From NCBI GenBank assembly GCA_030741055.1, contig JASLWC010000008.1, positions 1 through 41,281 on the forward strand: a stretch of 41,281 nt of DNA. The letters are read 5' to 3'. A model generated the notes under the pieces. It did no database searches, was not told where the DNA came from, and was given only the letters and a program-made list of their open reading frames with translations. Position numbers and translations under genes: made by a program. Below, one piece after another: positions 18,380 to 26,600 of the stretch. The stretch comes from Prochlorococcaceae cyanobacterium ETNP18_MAG_14 (GTDB lineage Bacteria > Cyanobacteriota > Cyanobacteriia > PCC-6307 > Cyanobiaceae). Each line of letters starts with the position of its first letter. Position 1 is the stretch's first letter.

Positions 18380-19327
18380 GTGGAGGGCCCCTTCGGCTTT
18401 GTGGTGATCGATAAGCCTGCTGGCATCACCTCACATGCCTGTGTGAGCCGAATGCGTCATGTTTTTGGACTGCGCCGAGTAGGCCATGGCGGCACCCTTG
18501 ACCCAGCAGTGACCGGCGTGCTGCCAATCGCTCTTGGCAGCGCCACCAGGCTGCTGCCCTATCTACCAGGAGCTAAGACCTATAGGGGCATCATCCAACT
18601 GGGACTGAGAACCAGCACAGATGATCTAGATGGAGAAGTGATCAAGCGACAGGCCTGGCCAGAGCTCGAACAAGATTGTTTAGATCAATGCTTGGATCAA
18701 TTTCGCGGCACAATTGAACAACGGCCCCCACAAGTCTCTGCCGTACACGTGCAGGGGGAACGAGCCCATACAAGAGCCCGCAGAGGGGAAGTTATGGCGA
18801 TGCCGCTGCGAACGATCAGCATCCATCAGTTGCAACTGCTGAGCTGGAATCAAAACGCCGGCCAACTTGAGATCATCGTGCATTGCTCAGCCGGCACCTA
18901 CATTCGGGCGCTGGCAAGAGATTTAGGTGATGCCCTCGGCTGCAGCGGCTGCCTGGCAGAGCTGCGCAGAACCCAGGCGCTGGGATTCAAGGAAAACCTG
19001 GCCGTGCCGCTGCCTGATCGTAATGAGGATGCATTGACAACGCCTCCAGCTCTATTGCCTCCCCTACTAGCACTCGGCCACTTACCAAGACTGCAACTAA
19101 AAGAGGAAGAAGAGGAAAGCTGGCGCTGTGGTCGCGCAATTGCGGCCAACCAAGAGAGATACCAAGCGGCACCCGATCCGCAACCACTTGATCTACAACA
19201 AGCTGATCAAGTCAATACAGAGCCGATGATCGTGGTGCTCGACAGTGCAGGAAAAGTGGCAGGAATGGCCTACTGGGAAGAGAAGGCAACGCTAAAACCC
19301 AAAGTAGTCTTTGACGCACAGGGATAA
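18380..19327 (+). CDS. truB: tRNA pseudouridine(55) synthase
   Basis: TruB converts U55 of the tRNA T-loop to pseudouridine. The N-terminal part is diagnostic: GPFGFVVIDKPAGITSHACV, VGHGGTLDPAVTGVLPIALG with catalytic Asp41, then ATRLLPYLPGAKTYRGIIQLG and VHCSAGTYIRALARDLGDAL. The start is a GTG at 18380, the first plausible initiator before the conserved core. The 315 residues include an extended, variable C-terminus (KEEEEESWRCGRAIAANQER). It lies downstream of rpmA on the same strand by 120 bp. Confidence 0.95.
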   Translation: MEGPFGFVVIDKPAGITSHACVSRMRHVFGLRRVGHGGTLDPAVTGVLPIALGSATRLLPYLPGAKTYRGIIQLGLRTSTDDLDGEVIKRQAWPELEQDCLDQCLDQFRGTIEQRPPQVSAVHVQGERAHTRARRGEVMAMPLRTISIHQLQLLSWNQNAGQLEIIVHCSAGTYIRALARDLGDALGCSGCLAELRRTQALGFKENLAVPLPDRNEDALTTPPALLPPLLALGHLPRLQLKEEEEESWRCGRAIAANQERYQAAPDPQPLDLQQADQVNTEPMIVVLDSAGKVAGMAYWEEKATLKPKVVFDAQG

Positions 19328-19398
19328 GTGCTCTGCTGACTCAAGAGGCTGCCACCATTAACCTGCAGCACCAAACAAAGAGATGATCCGCCACAACC

Positions 19399-20139
19399 AT
19401 GGCCGGCCATAGCAAATGGGCCCAGATCAAACGCAGCAAAGCGGTGGTGGATGCCAAGCGAGGTGCTGTATTTACCCGCCTGGCAAGGGAAATCTCTGTA
19501 GCAGCGAGATCAAGCGGAGACCCAAATGGTAATTTTCAACTCCGCACCGCGATCAATAAGGCCAAAGCAGCAAGAATGCCTGCGGCCAATATTGAGCGCG
19601 CGATTGCAAAAGGCTCCGGCCACGGGCAACACGGCGCATGCCAATTGGAAGCGATTCGCTACGAGGGTTACGCACCTGGAGGAGTCGCGATTCTCGTGGA
19701 AACTCTCACAGACAATCGCAATCGCACAGCCGCAGAGCTGCGCCTGACCTTCAATAAACACGGCGGCAAGCTCGGCGAAAGCGGCTGCGTGGCGTACTTA
19801 TTTCAGCAACGCAGCGAAGTGTATTTGAGTGCGCAGACTGCGCAAGGCGGGGGCAAGTTTTCAGAAGATGCACTACTAGAAAGCCTGATCGAACTTGAAG
19901 CTGATGGCTATCAATTGATCGACGATGGTGCTTTGGTGTATGGACCTTTTGAAGCGCTAGAAGCCCTACAAGCTGGGCTTAGGGATCAAGGTTGGACTGT
20001 TGAGGGCTGGGTACACTGCTGGAGACCACTCACAACTATCAGCCAAACAGACGAGGCAACCAGCGAACAATGTCTCCAATTGCTGGATGCACTTGATCAC
20101 CTGGACGATGTGAATAACATCAGTTCAAATCTTGAGTAA
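19399..20139 (+). CDS. YebC/PmpR family protein (TACO1-like)
   Basis: The family opening [20 protein letters not shown] is followed by [60 protein letters not shown] and [20 protein letters not shown]. The 246-residue length is normal. Members have been described as transcription regulators and, more recently, as factors that help ribosomes translate difficult sequences; which applies here cannot be read from sequence. It follows truB by 71 bp and precedes an AT-rich gap. Confidence 0.95.
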   Translation: MAGHSKWAQIKRSKAVVDAKRGAVFTRLAREISVAARSSGDPNGNFQLRTAINKAKAARMPAANIERAIAKGSGHGQHGACQLEAIRYEGYAPGGVAILVETLTDNRNRTAAELRLTFNKHGGKLGESGCVAYLFQQRSEVYLSAQTAQGGGKFSEDALLESLIELEADGYQLIDDGALVYGPFEALEALQAGLRDQGWTVEGWVHCWRPLTTISQTDEATSEQCLQLLDALDHLDDVNNISSNLE

Positions 20140-20767
20140 GCGATGAAATAATTACAGCCTTAACAACAGAGCCCTACGCCACATTTTCAATGCATTTAAT
20201 ATCGCCGGAGCATATACTTCAATAAGAACATTTCGAATTAATTACACCTAGGCTCTTGTCATAGTCTCTTAAAAGCACTTCAATATCCATAGCCAAACAT
20301 CAAAGATCGAGCGTGATAGACCAGCCAGAAACAATACCTATACAGGCGAAACCAAGCAAAGAGAATGCAAAGCAAAAGCCAGCAACCAAAATTCATACAG
20401 CCCGTCAAAATAGCCAAGCATGACTTCCATCCCTCCTCAGTCGCATGACAATTATAATTTACTTTATAACTACCATCCAAAACAAATTATAACAGCAAAA
20501 CTGACCAAGCAAGCCGCGAGCATCAATCAGACGAATTAGCCGACTCTGACTTAACAATAGACCTCGAATAGGTAATTGCAAAGTATTTTTGAATCTAATA
20601 TATAATCGACTTTTCACCCTTAATTACTACGTCTTTCCTTCGGACCCAATTACAAGTTGAATTTCCATCAGGCATCTAATAACTGCAACTTTTAACTATC
20701 GTTTTTAACTCAACCAGCAACTTAAACTTAAGGCCAAGTATTTGTTGCAATCTGCTGCAAACATTAT
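20140..20767 (+). other. AT-rich intergenic gap between convergent genes
   Basis: These 628 bases between the YebC-family gene and the nagB-like gene are visibly richer in A+T than their neighbours and hold no gene I can support. The octamer AATTATAA occurs twice (20450-20457 and 20485-20492). A TTG-started minus-strand frame of 66 codons (20480-20280) would encode a peptide with one hydrophobic stretch (CWLLLCILFAWF), but start and composition are weak evidence. No strong GC-rich terminator hairpin is seen. Confidence 0.5.
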
Positions 20768-21565
20768 CTATCTATCAAGAGCTGCTTGATCTACCCAAAG
20801 TGAAACCCGAGGATGATTGCGCAACCAACTGGCCGGCAACTGATCACTACATGGCGACTCAAGCAATTGCTTGAGGATCTCTGCCTTGGCTTTACCAGTC
20901 ACAATCAGATAAATCTCATCAGCCGCAAGAATTTCTCGCAGGCCAAGCGTGAGTGCCTGAGATGGCACCTGGCTGGGATCACCATCAAAAGCAGCTGCAT
21001 TCTGTTGCTGGGTGGACTCCGACAACGACACCACCCGACAAGAGGCATCAGGGCCGCAGGGAGGCTCATTGAAGCCCACATGGCCATTACTCCCTAGGCC
21101 CAACAGCTGCACACCAACACCACCAAAGCTCTGCAACTGATCCGCATAGCGGCAAGCCTGCTGCTCTGGATCAGCCGCCCTTCCATCGGGAAGATGCACC
21201 TGCTCCGCAGTTAACTGCAAAGGCTCTCCAAGATGACGCGCCATATAGGCCGCAAAGCTGCGCCTATCAGTTGCCCCCAAGCCCACGTACTCATCGAGAT
21301 TGAAGCTGCACCACCCCTGACGCAAATCCTCCCGCTCATCAGCTGGCCAACGCTGCACACGGGCCACCAGTTCGACATAGATGGGCACCATCGTGCGCCC
21401 AGTGGCCAAACCAAGCGGCTTAGGGGCCTTTTCCCCCAACCGCTGCTGTAGGCGCTCCTCAAGGGCATCAACAACTGCATCCACAAGGCTTGGCAGGTCA
21501 TGCCGCACCGTGATCGTGCTCGCGAACCCTTGCTCAGAGGCGACAGAAGGCCGCAAAGATTTCAA
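20768..21565 (-). CDS. Glucosamine-6-phosphate deaminase-like protein (NagB/6-phosphogluconolactonase superfamily)
   Basis: NagB converts glucosamine-6-phosphate to fructose-6-phosphate and ammonia. The 265-residue protein shows the superfamily signatures LGLATGRTMVPIYVELV, CSFNLDEYVGLGATDRRSF, VQLLGLGSNGHVGFNEPPC and LTLGLREILAADEIYLIVTG. The DEY and GSNGHVGFNEP motifs favour NagB over 6-phosphogluconolactonase. The frame starts at a TTG directly adjoining the TGA of the SpoIID-like gene; no ATG precedes the conserved core, so the start is uncertain, but coupling to the upstream gene is likely. The pairing may link amino-sugar recycling with cell-wall hydrolysis (inference). Confidence 0.88.
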   Translation of the reverse strand: MKSLRPSVASEQGFASTITVRHDLPSLVDAVVDALEERLQQRLGEKAPKPLGLATGRTMVPIYVELVARVQRWPADEREDLRQGWCSFNLDEYVGLGATDRRSFAAYMARHLGEPLQLTAEQVHLPDGRAADPEQQACRYADQLQSFGGVGVQLLGLGSNGHVGFNEPPCGPDASCRVVSLSESTQQQNAAAFDGDPSQVPSQALTLGLREILAADEIYLIVTGKAKAEILKQLLESPCSDQLPASWLRNHPRVSLWVDQAALDR

Positions 21566-23002
21566 TCAGCTCGCTCCCATCGTCTCAACCCCTTCAGGCT
21601 GACCAGAGCGCAGCAGAAGGGCCAAAGAGGGGTTTTGTAGCTGCCGATAGGGAACAATCTCAGCGCCTCGGTAGTAGTGATTGAGGATTTGGCGGAAATC
21701 TGCACCCCTTTGCGCCAGGCCATGGGCACCCCACTGACTCATGCCAACGCCATGACCAAAACCCTTGCCAGTAGCAAGCAACATCAACGGCTTACGAGGC
21801 GGACGTTGCGTTGAGCGAACAGATAGAGGCGGCAACGGCGGCGGCGGACTCAGACCAAGGGAACCGACGTTTGCACTGATGCTGGTAGCAAGCACGGTCT
21901 CACCTGTTGCTCCATCACGCCAAGACCCCATCAACTGCGTTCGATGGCCAGAAGTTGAGCGTGATCCAAGGCTGTGGGCAAACCGTGAATGCAGAGCACC
22001 TGAAACAGGTGGCACAGACTTCGAAGCAAGCATTTCAAAACGCACCCAGGTGCTTTTCAAGCCCAAACGACGGCGGAGATCCTTGCCACTGAGTACCAGA
22101 TCACCACGAGGCCCTCGCACACGAGCCTTAAGAATTCTGCCCGTGTCAGTGGTGCGCAGCACCTCAATGCTGCTCAATCCACCAGTTTCACGAAACGCTA
22201 CTAGCAGCTGATGAGGTTCAAACCACACATCCCACTGATGTGCAGGGCTGTGTTGATCGTGATCCGGCACGCTGATCAGATAAGGCAGCTGTTTTGTCCA
22301 TACCGCCCCGCTGGCTTCTGTTGCACCCCCAGAGCTGCTGTGAAAGACAGCATCGATCAACTTGCCGCCATAGGCCAATACCAACGAATGGGTGCTTTCG
22401 ACCGCCTTCAGGGTGTTAGCGGTTTCAGATTCCACTCCGCGATACACCTGACTGGAAACGGTGGCCTTTACGTCAAAACCACCTGCTTTGCCATGCTGAG
22501 CTAGGGCATAGGTGCGAGCGGCCACCGCCTGTGCCTGAAGTGCAGCCAGCGGCCAAGATTCCGGCATCTCACTGCCAACCACACTGACTAGGTAGTCCTC
22601 AACGCGGAGGTGGTTGACCACCTGCAAACCCGCACCAACAGATCGAACCCTCAACTCACCGCGATAACGACGCCTGCCCAGCCATATCCCACGTTTGTCC
22701 TCACTGCGAACCCTTATCTCACTCCCTAATGCAAGGGAAGCCCGTACTCGCGAACGCCCCTCAAGAGTCAACTGCAGCTGCCCATGCTGCTTGCGAACCG
22801 ATAGAGCCTTAAGCCTCTGCTCACCAGAACCCAAGCCTGTAACAAACAAAGGCTGCTCAGCATCAGCCCGCAGCCGTAGCTCCAATGCTTCCATCACCAG
22901 CACCCGCATCACCGGCTCCTGGGCAGCAATCACCTGGGCAGCGGGGCTGGCGATCAACCCGCCAACCAACCCCAAAGCCCATATCGGCGATGCCAGACCC
23001 AA
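21566..23002 (-). CDS. SpoIID/LytB domain-containing protein, exported
   Basis: In other bacteria SpoIID-type proteins cleave the glycan chains of peptidoglycan. The 478-residue protein has an N-terminal hydrophobic leader (WALGLVGGLIASPAAQVIAA), the conserved block LRVEDYLVSVVGSEMPESWP, LAALQAQAVAARTYALAQHG, then AVFHSSSGGATEASGAVW, and the C-terminal GKGFGHGVGMSQWGAHGLAQ motif. A long Ser/Pro/Arg-rich insertion lies between about residues 345 and 410. The start codon is a TTG, so the true N-terminus could differ by a few residues. The likely place of action is the periplasm. It is followed immediately by the nagB-like gene. Confidence 0.9.
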   Translation of the reverse strand: MGLASPIWALGLVGGLIASPAAQVIAAQEPVMRVLVMEALELRLRADAEQPLFVTGLGSGEQRLKALSVRKQHGQLQLTLEGRSRVRASLALGSEIRVRSEDKRGIWLGRRRYRGELRVRSVGAGLQVVNHLRVEDYLVSVVGSEMPESWPLAALQAQAVAARTYALAQHGKAGGFDVKATVSSQVYRGVESETANTLKAVESTHSLVLAYGGKLIDAVFHSSSGGATEASGAVWTKQLPYLISVPDHDQHSPAHQWDVWFEPHQLLVAFRETGGLSSIEVLRTTDTGRILKARVRGPRGDLVLSGKDLRRRLGLKSTWVRFEMLASKSVPPVSGALHSRFAHSLGSRSTSGHRTQLMGSWRDGATGETVLATSISANVGSLGLSPPPPLPPLSVRSTQRPPRKPLMLLATGKGFGHGVGMSQWGAHGLAQRGADFRQILNHYYRGAEIVPYRQLQNPSLALLLRSGQPEGVETMGAS

Positions 23003-23104
23003 TCAACCTGTTCAACGAGGCAGTTCAGTGTGCCCCGATGAAAGCGACTAGGCCAGAGGGGCTAACCCCAGCCATGGCAGCATGGTCTTTGGCAGTACAA
23101 GACC

Positions 23105-24061
23105 GTGCAGGTCACCTTTCTCGGCACCAGCTCGGGCGTACCAACACGAGCCCGCAACGTTTCTGCAGTGGCCCTGCGGCTGCCGCAACGTGCCGAGTTG
23201 TGGCTATTTGATTGCGGAGAAGGCACCCAGCACCAATTCATACGCAGTGACCTACGTCTTTCCCAACTAAGGCGGGTGTTCATCACCCATATGCATGGCG
23301 ACCATGTTTTTGGTCTGCCCGGTCTTTTGGCCAGCCTCGGTCTAGCTGGCAATAGCAAGGGAGTTGATCTCTACGGCCCTGATCCCCTTGAAAACTACCT
23401 GCAAGGCGTGTTGCGCAATAGCTCCACGAGGATCGGATACCCCCTCAAAGTGCATCGCGTGCAAGAAGCCGCGAATCAGCACATGGTTTTGTTTGAGGAC
23501 AAAGACATCCTGGTGCGCTGCACCACGCTCACCCATCGAGTGCCGGCTTACGCCTATCGAATAGAGCAAAAACCTAGACCAGGCCATTTCGATCTAGAGC
23601 AAGCCCAGGCCCTAAACATTCCACCAGGCCCTATCTATGCCGCGCTGAAACGCGGTGAAAATGTGCACCTTGATGATGGTCGCGTAATTGATGGCCGCGA
23701 ATTCTGCGGACCGGATCGCCCCGGAGCAAGCATCGTTTACTGCACCGATACGGTGTTTTCCGAGGCTGCTGTTGCTCTAGCTAAAGGCGCGGACCTTCTG
23801 ATTCATGAAGCAACCTTCGCCCATGCAGAAGCCGAAATGGCTTACCAGCGACAACACTCCACCAGCACCATGGCAGCCCAGACAGCCGCTGAAGCAGGAG
23901 TGGGTCAGCTAGTGCTGACTCACCTCAGTCCTCGCTATGCCCCAGGCAATCCGCTCACACCAAATGACCTGCTGAAAGAGGCTCAATCGATCTTCCCAAA
24001 CACCATCCTTGCCAAGGATTTCCTCAGCCTTGAGGTTGCTCCAAGCTGCAACAGTTCTTGA
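23105..24061 (+). CDS. rnz: Ribonuclease Z
   Basis: RNase Z is the metallo-beta-lactamase-fold endonuclease that matures tRNA 3' ends. The 318-residue length and motifs are canonical: [20 protein letters not shown] at the N-terminus, [14 protein letters not shown], the zinc motif [15 protein letters not shown] (His62, His64, Asp66, His67), [20 protein letters not shown] and [16 protein letters not shown], and [10 protein letters not shown] near the C-terminus. Translation starts at a GTG. It is divergent from the SpoIID-like gene by about 100 bp and lies upstream of psbV. Confidence 0.96.
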   Translation: MQVTFLGTSSGVPTRARNVSAVALRLPQRAELWLFDCGEGTQHQFIRSDLRLSQLRRVFITHMHGDHVFGLPGLLASLGLAGNSKGVDLYGPDPLENYLQGVLRNSSTRIGYPLKVHRVQEAANQHMVLFEDKDILVRCTTLTHRVPAYAYRIEQKPRPGHFDLEQAQALNIPPGPIYAALKRGENVHLDDGRVIDGREFCGPDRPGASIVYCTDTVFSEAAVALAKGADLLIHEATFAHAEAEMAYQRQHSTSTMAAQTAAEAGVGQLVLTHLSPRYAPGNPLTPNDLLKEAQSIFPNTILAKDFLSLEVAPSCNSS

Positions 24062-24073
24062 TTACAAGCGTTT

Positions 24074-24085
24074 TAGATCCCGCTC
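24074..24085. repeat. Left copy of a 12-bp direct repeat flanking psbV
   Basis: TAGATCCCGCTC occurs here, just upstream of psbV, and again exactly at 24654-24665 just after its stop. The right copy is preceded by a partial tandem copy (TAGATCCCG, 24645-24653) that overlaps the psbV stop codon. The repeats lie on the same strand, about 580 bp apart. They could mark the edges of an insertion or deletion event, or be chance. Confidence 0.6.
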
Positions 24086-24130
24086 CGTGATACAAAATGT
24101 TGTCGCTTCTGTCAGTATCTGGCGTCTTAC

Positions 24131-24646
24131 ATGGCCTCTCTCTTTGTATCCCTGGGACGGTCCCTGGTCAAACTATTGATCGTTTTGCCCGTATTAATTG
24201 GCCTGAGCATCAGCTCTCCAGCCATGGCTGCCCAATGGGATGCCGAGACTCTCACCGTTCCCGCAAGCCCAGGCGGACAACAGGTGACCTTCAGCGAGGC
24301 AGACATCAAGGCAGGCAGCAAGCTGTTCAAAGGCAACTGCGGCACCTGCCATAACGCTGGCATCACTAAGACCAATCAAAACGTTGGTCTCGACCCTGAA
24401 ACTCTTGCGCTGGCAACACCTGCCCGTGACAACGTTGATGCCTTAGTCGCCTTCATGAAGGATCCTTCGTCCTTTGACGGCGAATACAGCATTGCTGACA
24501 CCCACCCCAGCACAAGCAGCAGTGACATCTTTGTTCAGATGCGCAATCTCAACGACGATGAACTCAGCCAAATAGCTGGTTATATCCTCACCGCTCCGAA
24601 GGTGATGGGTCCCAACCAGTGGGGCGGTGGAAAGATCTACTTCTAG
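24131..24646 (+). CDS. psbV: Photosystem II extrinsic cytochrome c-550
   Basis: PsbV is a lumenal haem protein that stabilises the oxygen-evolving cluster of photosystem II. The 171-residue precursor has a signal peptide ending SSPAMA near residue 33, giving a mature protein that starts AQWDAETLTV. The haem motif CGTCH is at 70-74, an ADTHPSTSS segment near residue 125 may carry the second axial His, and IAGYILTAPKVMGPNQWGGG with a terminal KIYF completes the family pattern. psbV is absent from many streamlined Prochlorococcus, so its presence supports a low-light clade IV or Synechococcus-like origin. A terminator follows directly. Confidence 0.97.
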   Translation: MASLFVSLGRSLVKLLIVLPVLIGLSISSPAMAAQWDAETLTVPASPGGQQVTFSEADIKAGSKLFKGNCGTCHNAGITKTNQNVGLDPETLALATPARDNVDALVAFMKDPSSFDGEYSIADTHPSTSSSDIFVQMRNLNDDELSQIAGYILTAPKVMGPNQWGGGKIYF

Positions 24647-24653
24647 ATCCCGT

Positions 24654-24665
24654 AGATCCCGCTCA
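24654..24665. repeat. Right copy of the 12-bp direct repeat flanking psbV
   Basis: An exact second copy of TAGATCCCGCTC, eight bases after the psbV stop, matching 24074-24085. A nine-base partial copy directly precedes it and includes the stop codon. Confidence 0.6.
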
Positions 24666-24672
24666 AGAATCT

Positions 24673-24709
24673 AAAAAAGGATCTCAGCCAATGCTGGGGT
24701 CCTTTTTTA
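24673..24709 (+). terminator. Probable rho-independent terminator after psbV, possibly bidirectional
   Basis: AAAAAAGGA (24673-24681) pairs with TCCTTTTTT (24700-24708), and an inner CAGC/GCTG pairing extends the stem; the plus strand ends in a run of six T. On the minus strand the symmetrical A run also gives a T tract, and the stop codon of the convergent hypothetical gene (24709-24707) sits at its edge, so the structure may serve both directions. Confidence 0.8.
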
Positions 24710-25147
24710 TGCAGAAATCGAGCCTGGCAGGAGATTTGTGGGGTGCTTCGAATGTGGCTTACGGCTATACCACCACTCCTGCAGACACGGTGTAAAACGC
24801 TGAGAGAAGAGTGTAAGTACGGTGGATGTGGGCTTGGAGCCTGGCTGTAGCAGCTCTACCGCATAGGAAGGGCAACGCCGGGCTGCTAAATCAGCAACAA
24901 AACGACTACCCACGCGCCGCCAACTTGGCTCCCTAGTCCGCCAGGCAAGCCGAGAACAAGGCCACGGCAGTTCCTGGCGATCAAACAAACGACAACAAGG
25001 GCCGATCACACGAAAGCTGTATTGCCCACCAGGGCTGGTATTTATGCTGCCGTGCTCAAGCAGAACATCGACATCAGCTCTGGCAAGGACCACAGAAATC
25101 CGATTTACAACAGAGCAATCACCGTCGCCAAGACAGCAAAAAGCCAC
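24707..25147 (-). CDS. Hypothetical protein convergent with psbV
   Basis: This frame of up to 146 residues starts at a GTG at 25147; a second GTG at 25093 (MVLARADVDVLLEHG) is an alternative. The middle reads like a real soluble protein: INTSPGGQYSFRVIGPCCRL, DRQELPWPCSRLAWRTREPS, RRVGSRFVADLAARRCPSYA, and LTLFSQRFTPCLQEWWYS. It is rich in Arg, Cys and Trp. The stop codon lies right at the terminator behind psbV, as expected for a true convergent gene, and it lies downstream of petF on the same strand. No domain is recognised and no function is proposed. The lack of an ATG start and of a family keeps confidence moderate. Confidence 0.5.
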   Translation of the reverse strand: MAFCCLGDGDCSVVNRISVVLARADVDVLLEHGSINTSPGGQYSFRVIGPCCRLFDRQELPWPCSRLAWRTREPSWRRVGSRFVADLAARRCPSYAVELLQPGSKPTSTVLTLFSQRFTPCLQEWWYSRKPHSKHPTNLLPGSISA

Positions 25148-25215
25148 CTGCTGAGGGTGGCTGATGAGATCTCGACCCGCAAGACCTGGTCAAAAGCTGA
25201 CGAATGCCTTAAAGG

Positions 25216-25515
25216 CTAATAAAGCTCTTCTTCAGCATGGGTCTTGATGGTGCAGTCAGAGGTTGGATAGGCGACGCAGGTCAGCACAAAGCCAGCCTCC
25301 AGCTGATCATCGTCAAGGAAACTCTGATCAGATTGGTCCACTGAACCAGATGTGATCTTACCTGCACATGTGGAACAAGCACCGGCACGACAGGAGAAAG
25401 GCAGATCGATGCCCTGCTCTTCTGCAGCATCGAGGATGTAGCAATCATCAGCGACCTCAATGGTCTTGTTCAGGCCCTCTGACTGACTTGTCAGGGTGAC
25501 TTTATAGGAAGCCAT
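25216..25515 (-). CDS. petF: [2Fe-2S] plant-type ferredoxin
   Basis: This soluble electron carrier takes electrons from photosystem I to FNR and other acceptors. From the ATG at 25515 the protein is 99 residues, [20 protein letters not shown], with the cluster cysteines in [12 protein letters not shown] (Cys42, Cys47, Cys50) and LTCVAYP (Cys80), and the usual EELY end. The frame is open 39 codons further upstream, but the ATG at 25515 gives the canonical ferredoxin N-terminus. It lies between prmA and the hypothetical gene on the minus strand, with a gap of about 160 bp upstream that could hold its promoter. Confidence 0.97.
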   Translation of the reverse strand: MASYKVTLTSQSEGLNKTIEVADDCYILDAAEEQGIDLPFSCRAGACSTCAGKITSGSVDQSDQSFLDDDQLEAGFVLTCVAYPTSDCTIKTHAEEELY

Positions 25516-25677
25516 GGAATGGATGGAAACGCATAGAAATCCAGAAGTAGGAACCCCTGGATCGCTCCTTCTTACACCGGATAAGCACAATTGCAGAGTG
25601 TTCTTGCCGGCTACCGGGTCAAGGCCAATCAAACAACGGCCACTGATAACTTTAGCTTATGGATTTTTCTGCCAACG

Positions 25678-26586
25678 TCAGCTTCTGCAAACATCTAATA
25701 ATCCCCAGCGACCCTGCGCAGTTAGATGGCTCACGCGCCATCCCAGCGCCTCCAAAACAGCCGTGAGCCTTGGCGCCTGATCCACAAGCAAACCACTTAG
25801 CAAAGCTCGGCCCTTAAAGCTCAACAACCGATCAAAGCTTGGTGCTAAGGCCTCAATCACAGGCGCCAGGATGTTACAAAGAAGTAGATCGGCAACTTCT
25901 CCCTGCAGCAGTGATTCCAGGACGTCCACTGAGCCGAGGGCGACCCGTAAATGCTCTGAATTGAGACCATTGAGCGCTGCATTCTCTCTCGAGGCTGATA
26001 CCGCCAAGGAATCGGTGTCAGCAGCCACTACCTGCCTAGCTCCAAGGCCAATTGCTGCTAAGCCCAGCACCCCACTGCCACAGCCAAGATCCGCCACCAT
26101 CAAACCCTGAGGGGGATGCCTCTCCAACGCCTCCAGGCAAAGGCGAGTAGTTGGGTGACTACCAGTGCCAAAAGCACTACCAGGATCGATGCGTAGAACC
26201 AAGCGATCGCTGTGCTCCTGCGGTACGTCCAACCAAGCAGGCAAGATCAATAAATGCTGCCCAACCGGGTCGGGTTGCCAATGTTTTTTCCAACTCAAGC
26301 TCCAGTCTTCATCTGCAACCTGGCACCAAATAGGGGAGGCCAATGTGAGTCCAAAGGTTTCTGCTAAAGGCCTCAGGCTGACCACCAGCTGTTCTCTATC
26401 CGAATCAGACCACTCAGAAGACGGCAACCATGCCAACAGAGTTCGTTCAGCAGGCCTCTCTGGTAGATGTTGCAGAGCAACTCGATATAAGCCCAGATCT
26501 GTGAGTTTCCAGAGCAGCGACTCTTCCAATTCATCGGTAATGGGCAGCTCAAGACGCCACCAAAGAAGAGGCGAAACAGAATTCAT
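25678..26586 (-). CDS. prmA: Ribosomal protein L11 methyltransferase
   Basis: PrmA trimethylates ribosomal protein L11 with S-adenosylmethionine. The 302-residue protein has the family motif RIDPGSAFGTGSHPTTRLCL, the SAM site VADLGCGSGVLGLAAIGLG, VVAADTDSLAVSASRENAAL and the NILAPVI post-motif. The N-terminal substrate-recognition half is divergent but of normal length. It starts 15 bp after the serA stop on the same strand, so a serA-prmA transcript is likely. Confidence 0.95.
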   Translation of the reverse strand: MNSVSPLLWWRLELPITDELEESLLWKLTDLGLYRVALQHLPERPAERTLLAWLPSSEWSDSDREQLVVSLRPLAETFGLTLASPIWCQVADEDWSLSWKKHWQPDPVGQHLLILPAWLDVPQEHSDRLVLRIDPGSAFGTGSHPTTRLCLEALERHPPQGLMVADLGCGSGVLGLAAIGLGARQVVAADTDSLAVSASRENAALNGLNSEHLRVALGSVDVLESLLQGEVADLLLCNILAPVIEALAPSFDRLLSFKGRALLSGLLVDQAPRLTAVLEALGWRVSHLTAQGRWGLLDVCRS

Positions 26587-26600
26587 TGCACCAACATTGA

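Noticed and set aside
20280-20480. 66-codon membrane peptide on the minus strand
   Set aside because: TTG start, no recognised family and no supporting context; mentioned under the gap only.
21765-22504. Plus-strand frames of 97-148 codons opposite the SpoIID-domain gene
   Set aside because: They are arginine/proline-rich shadows of a gene with clear conserved motifs.
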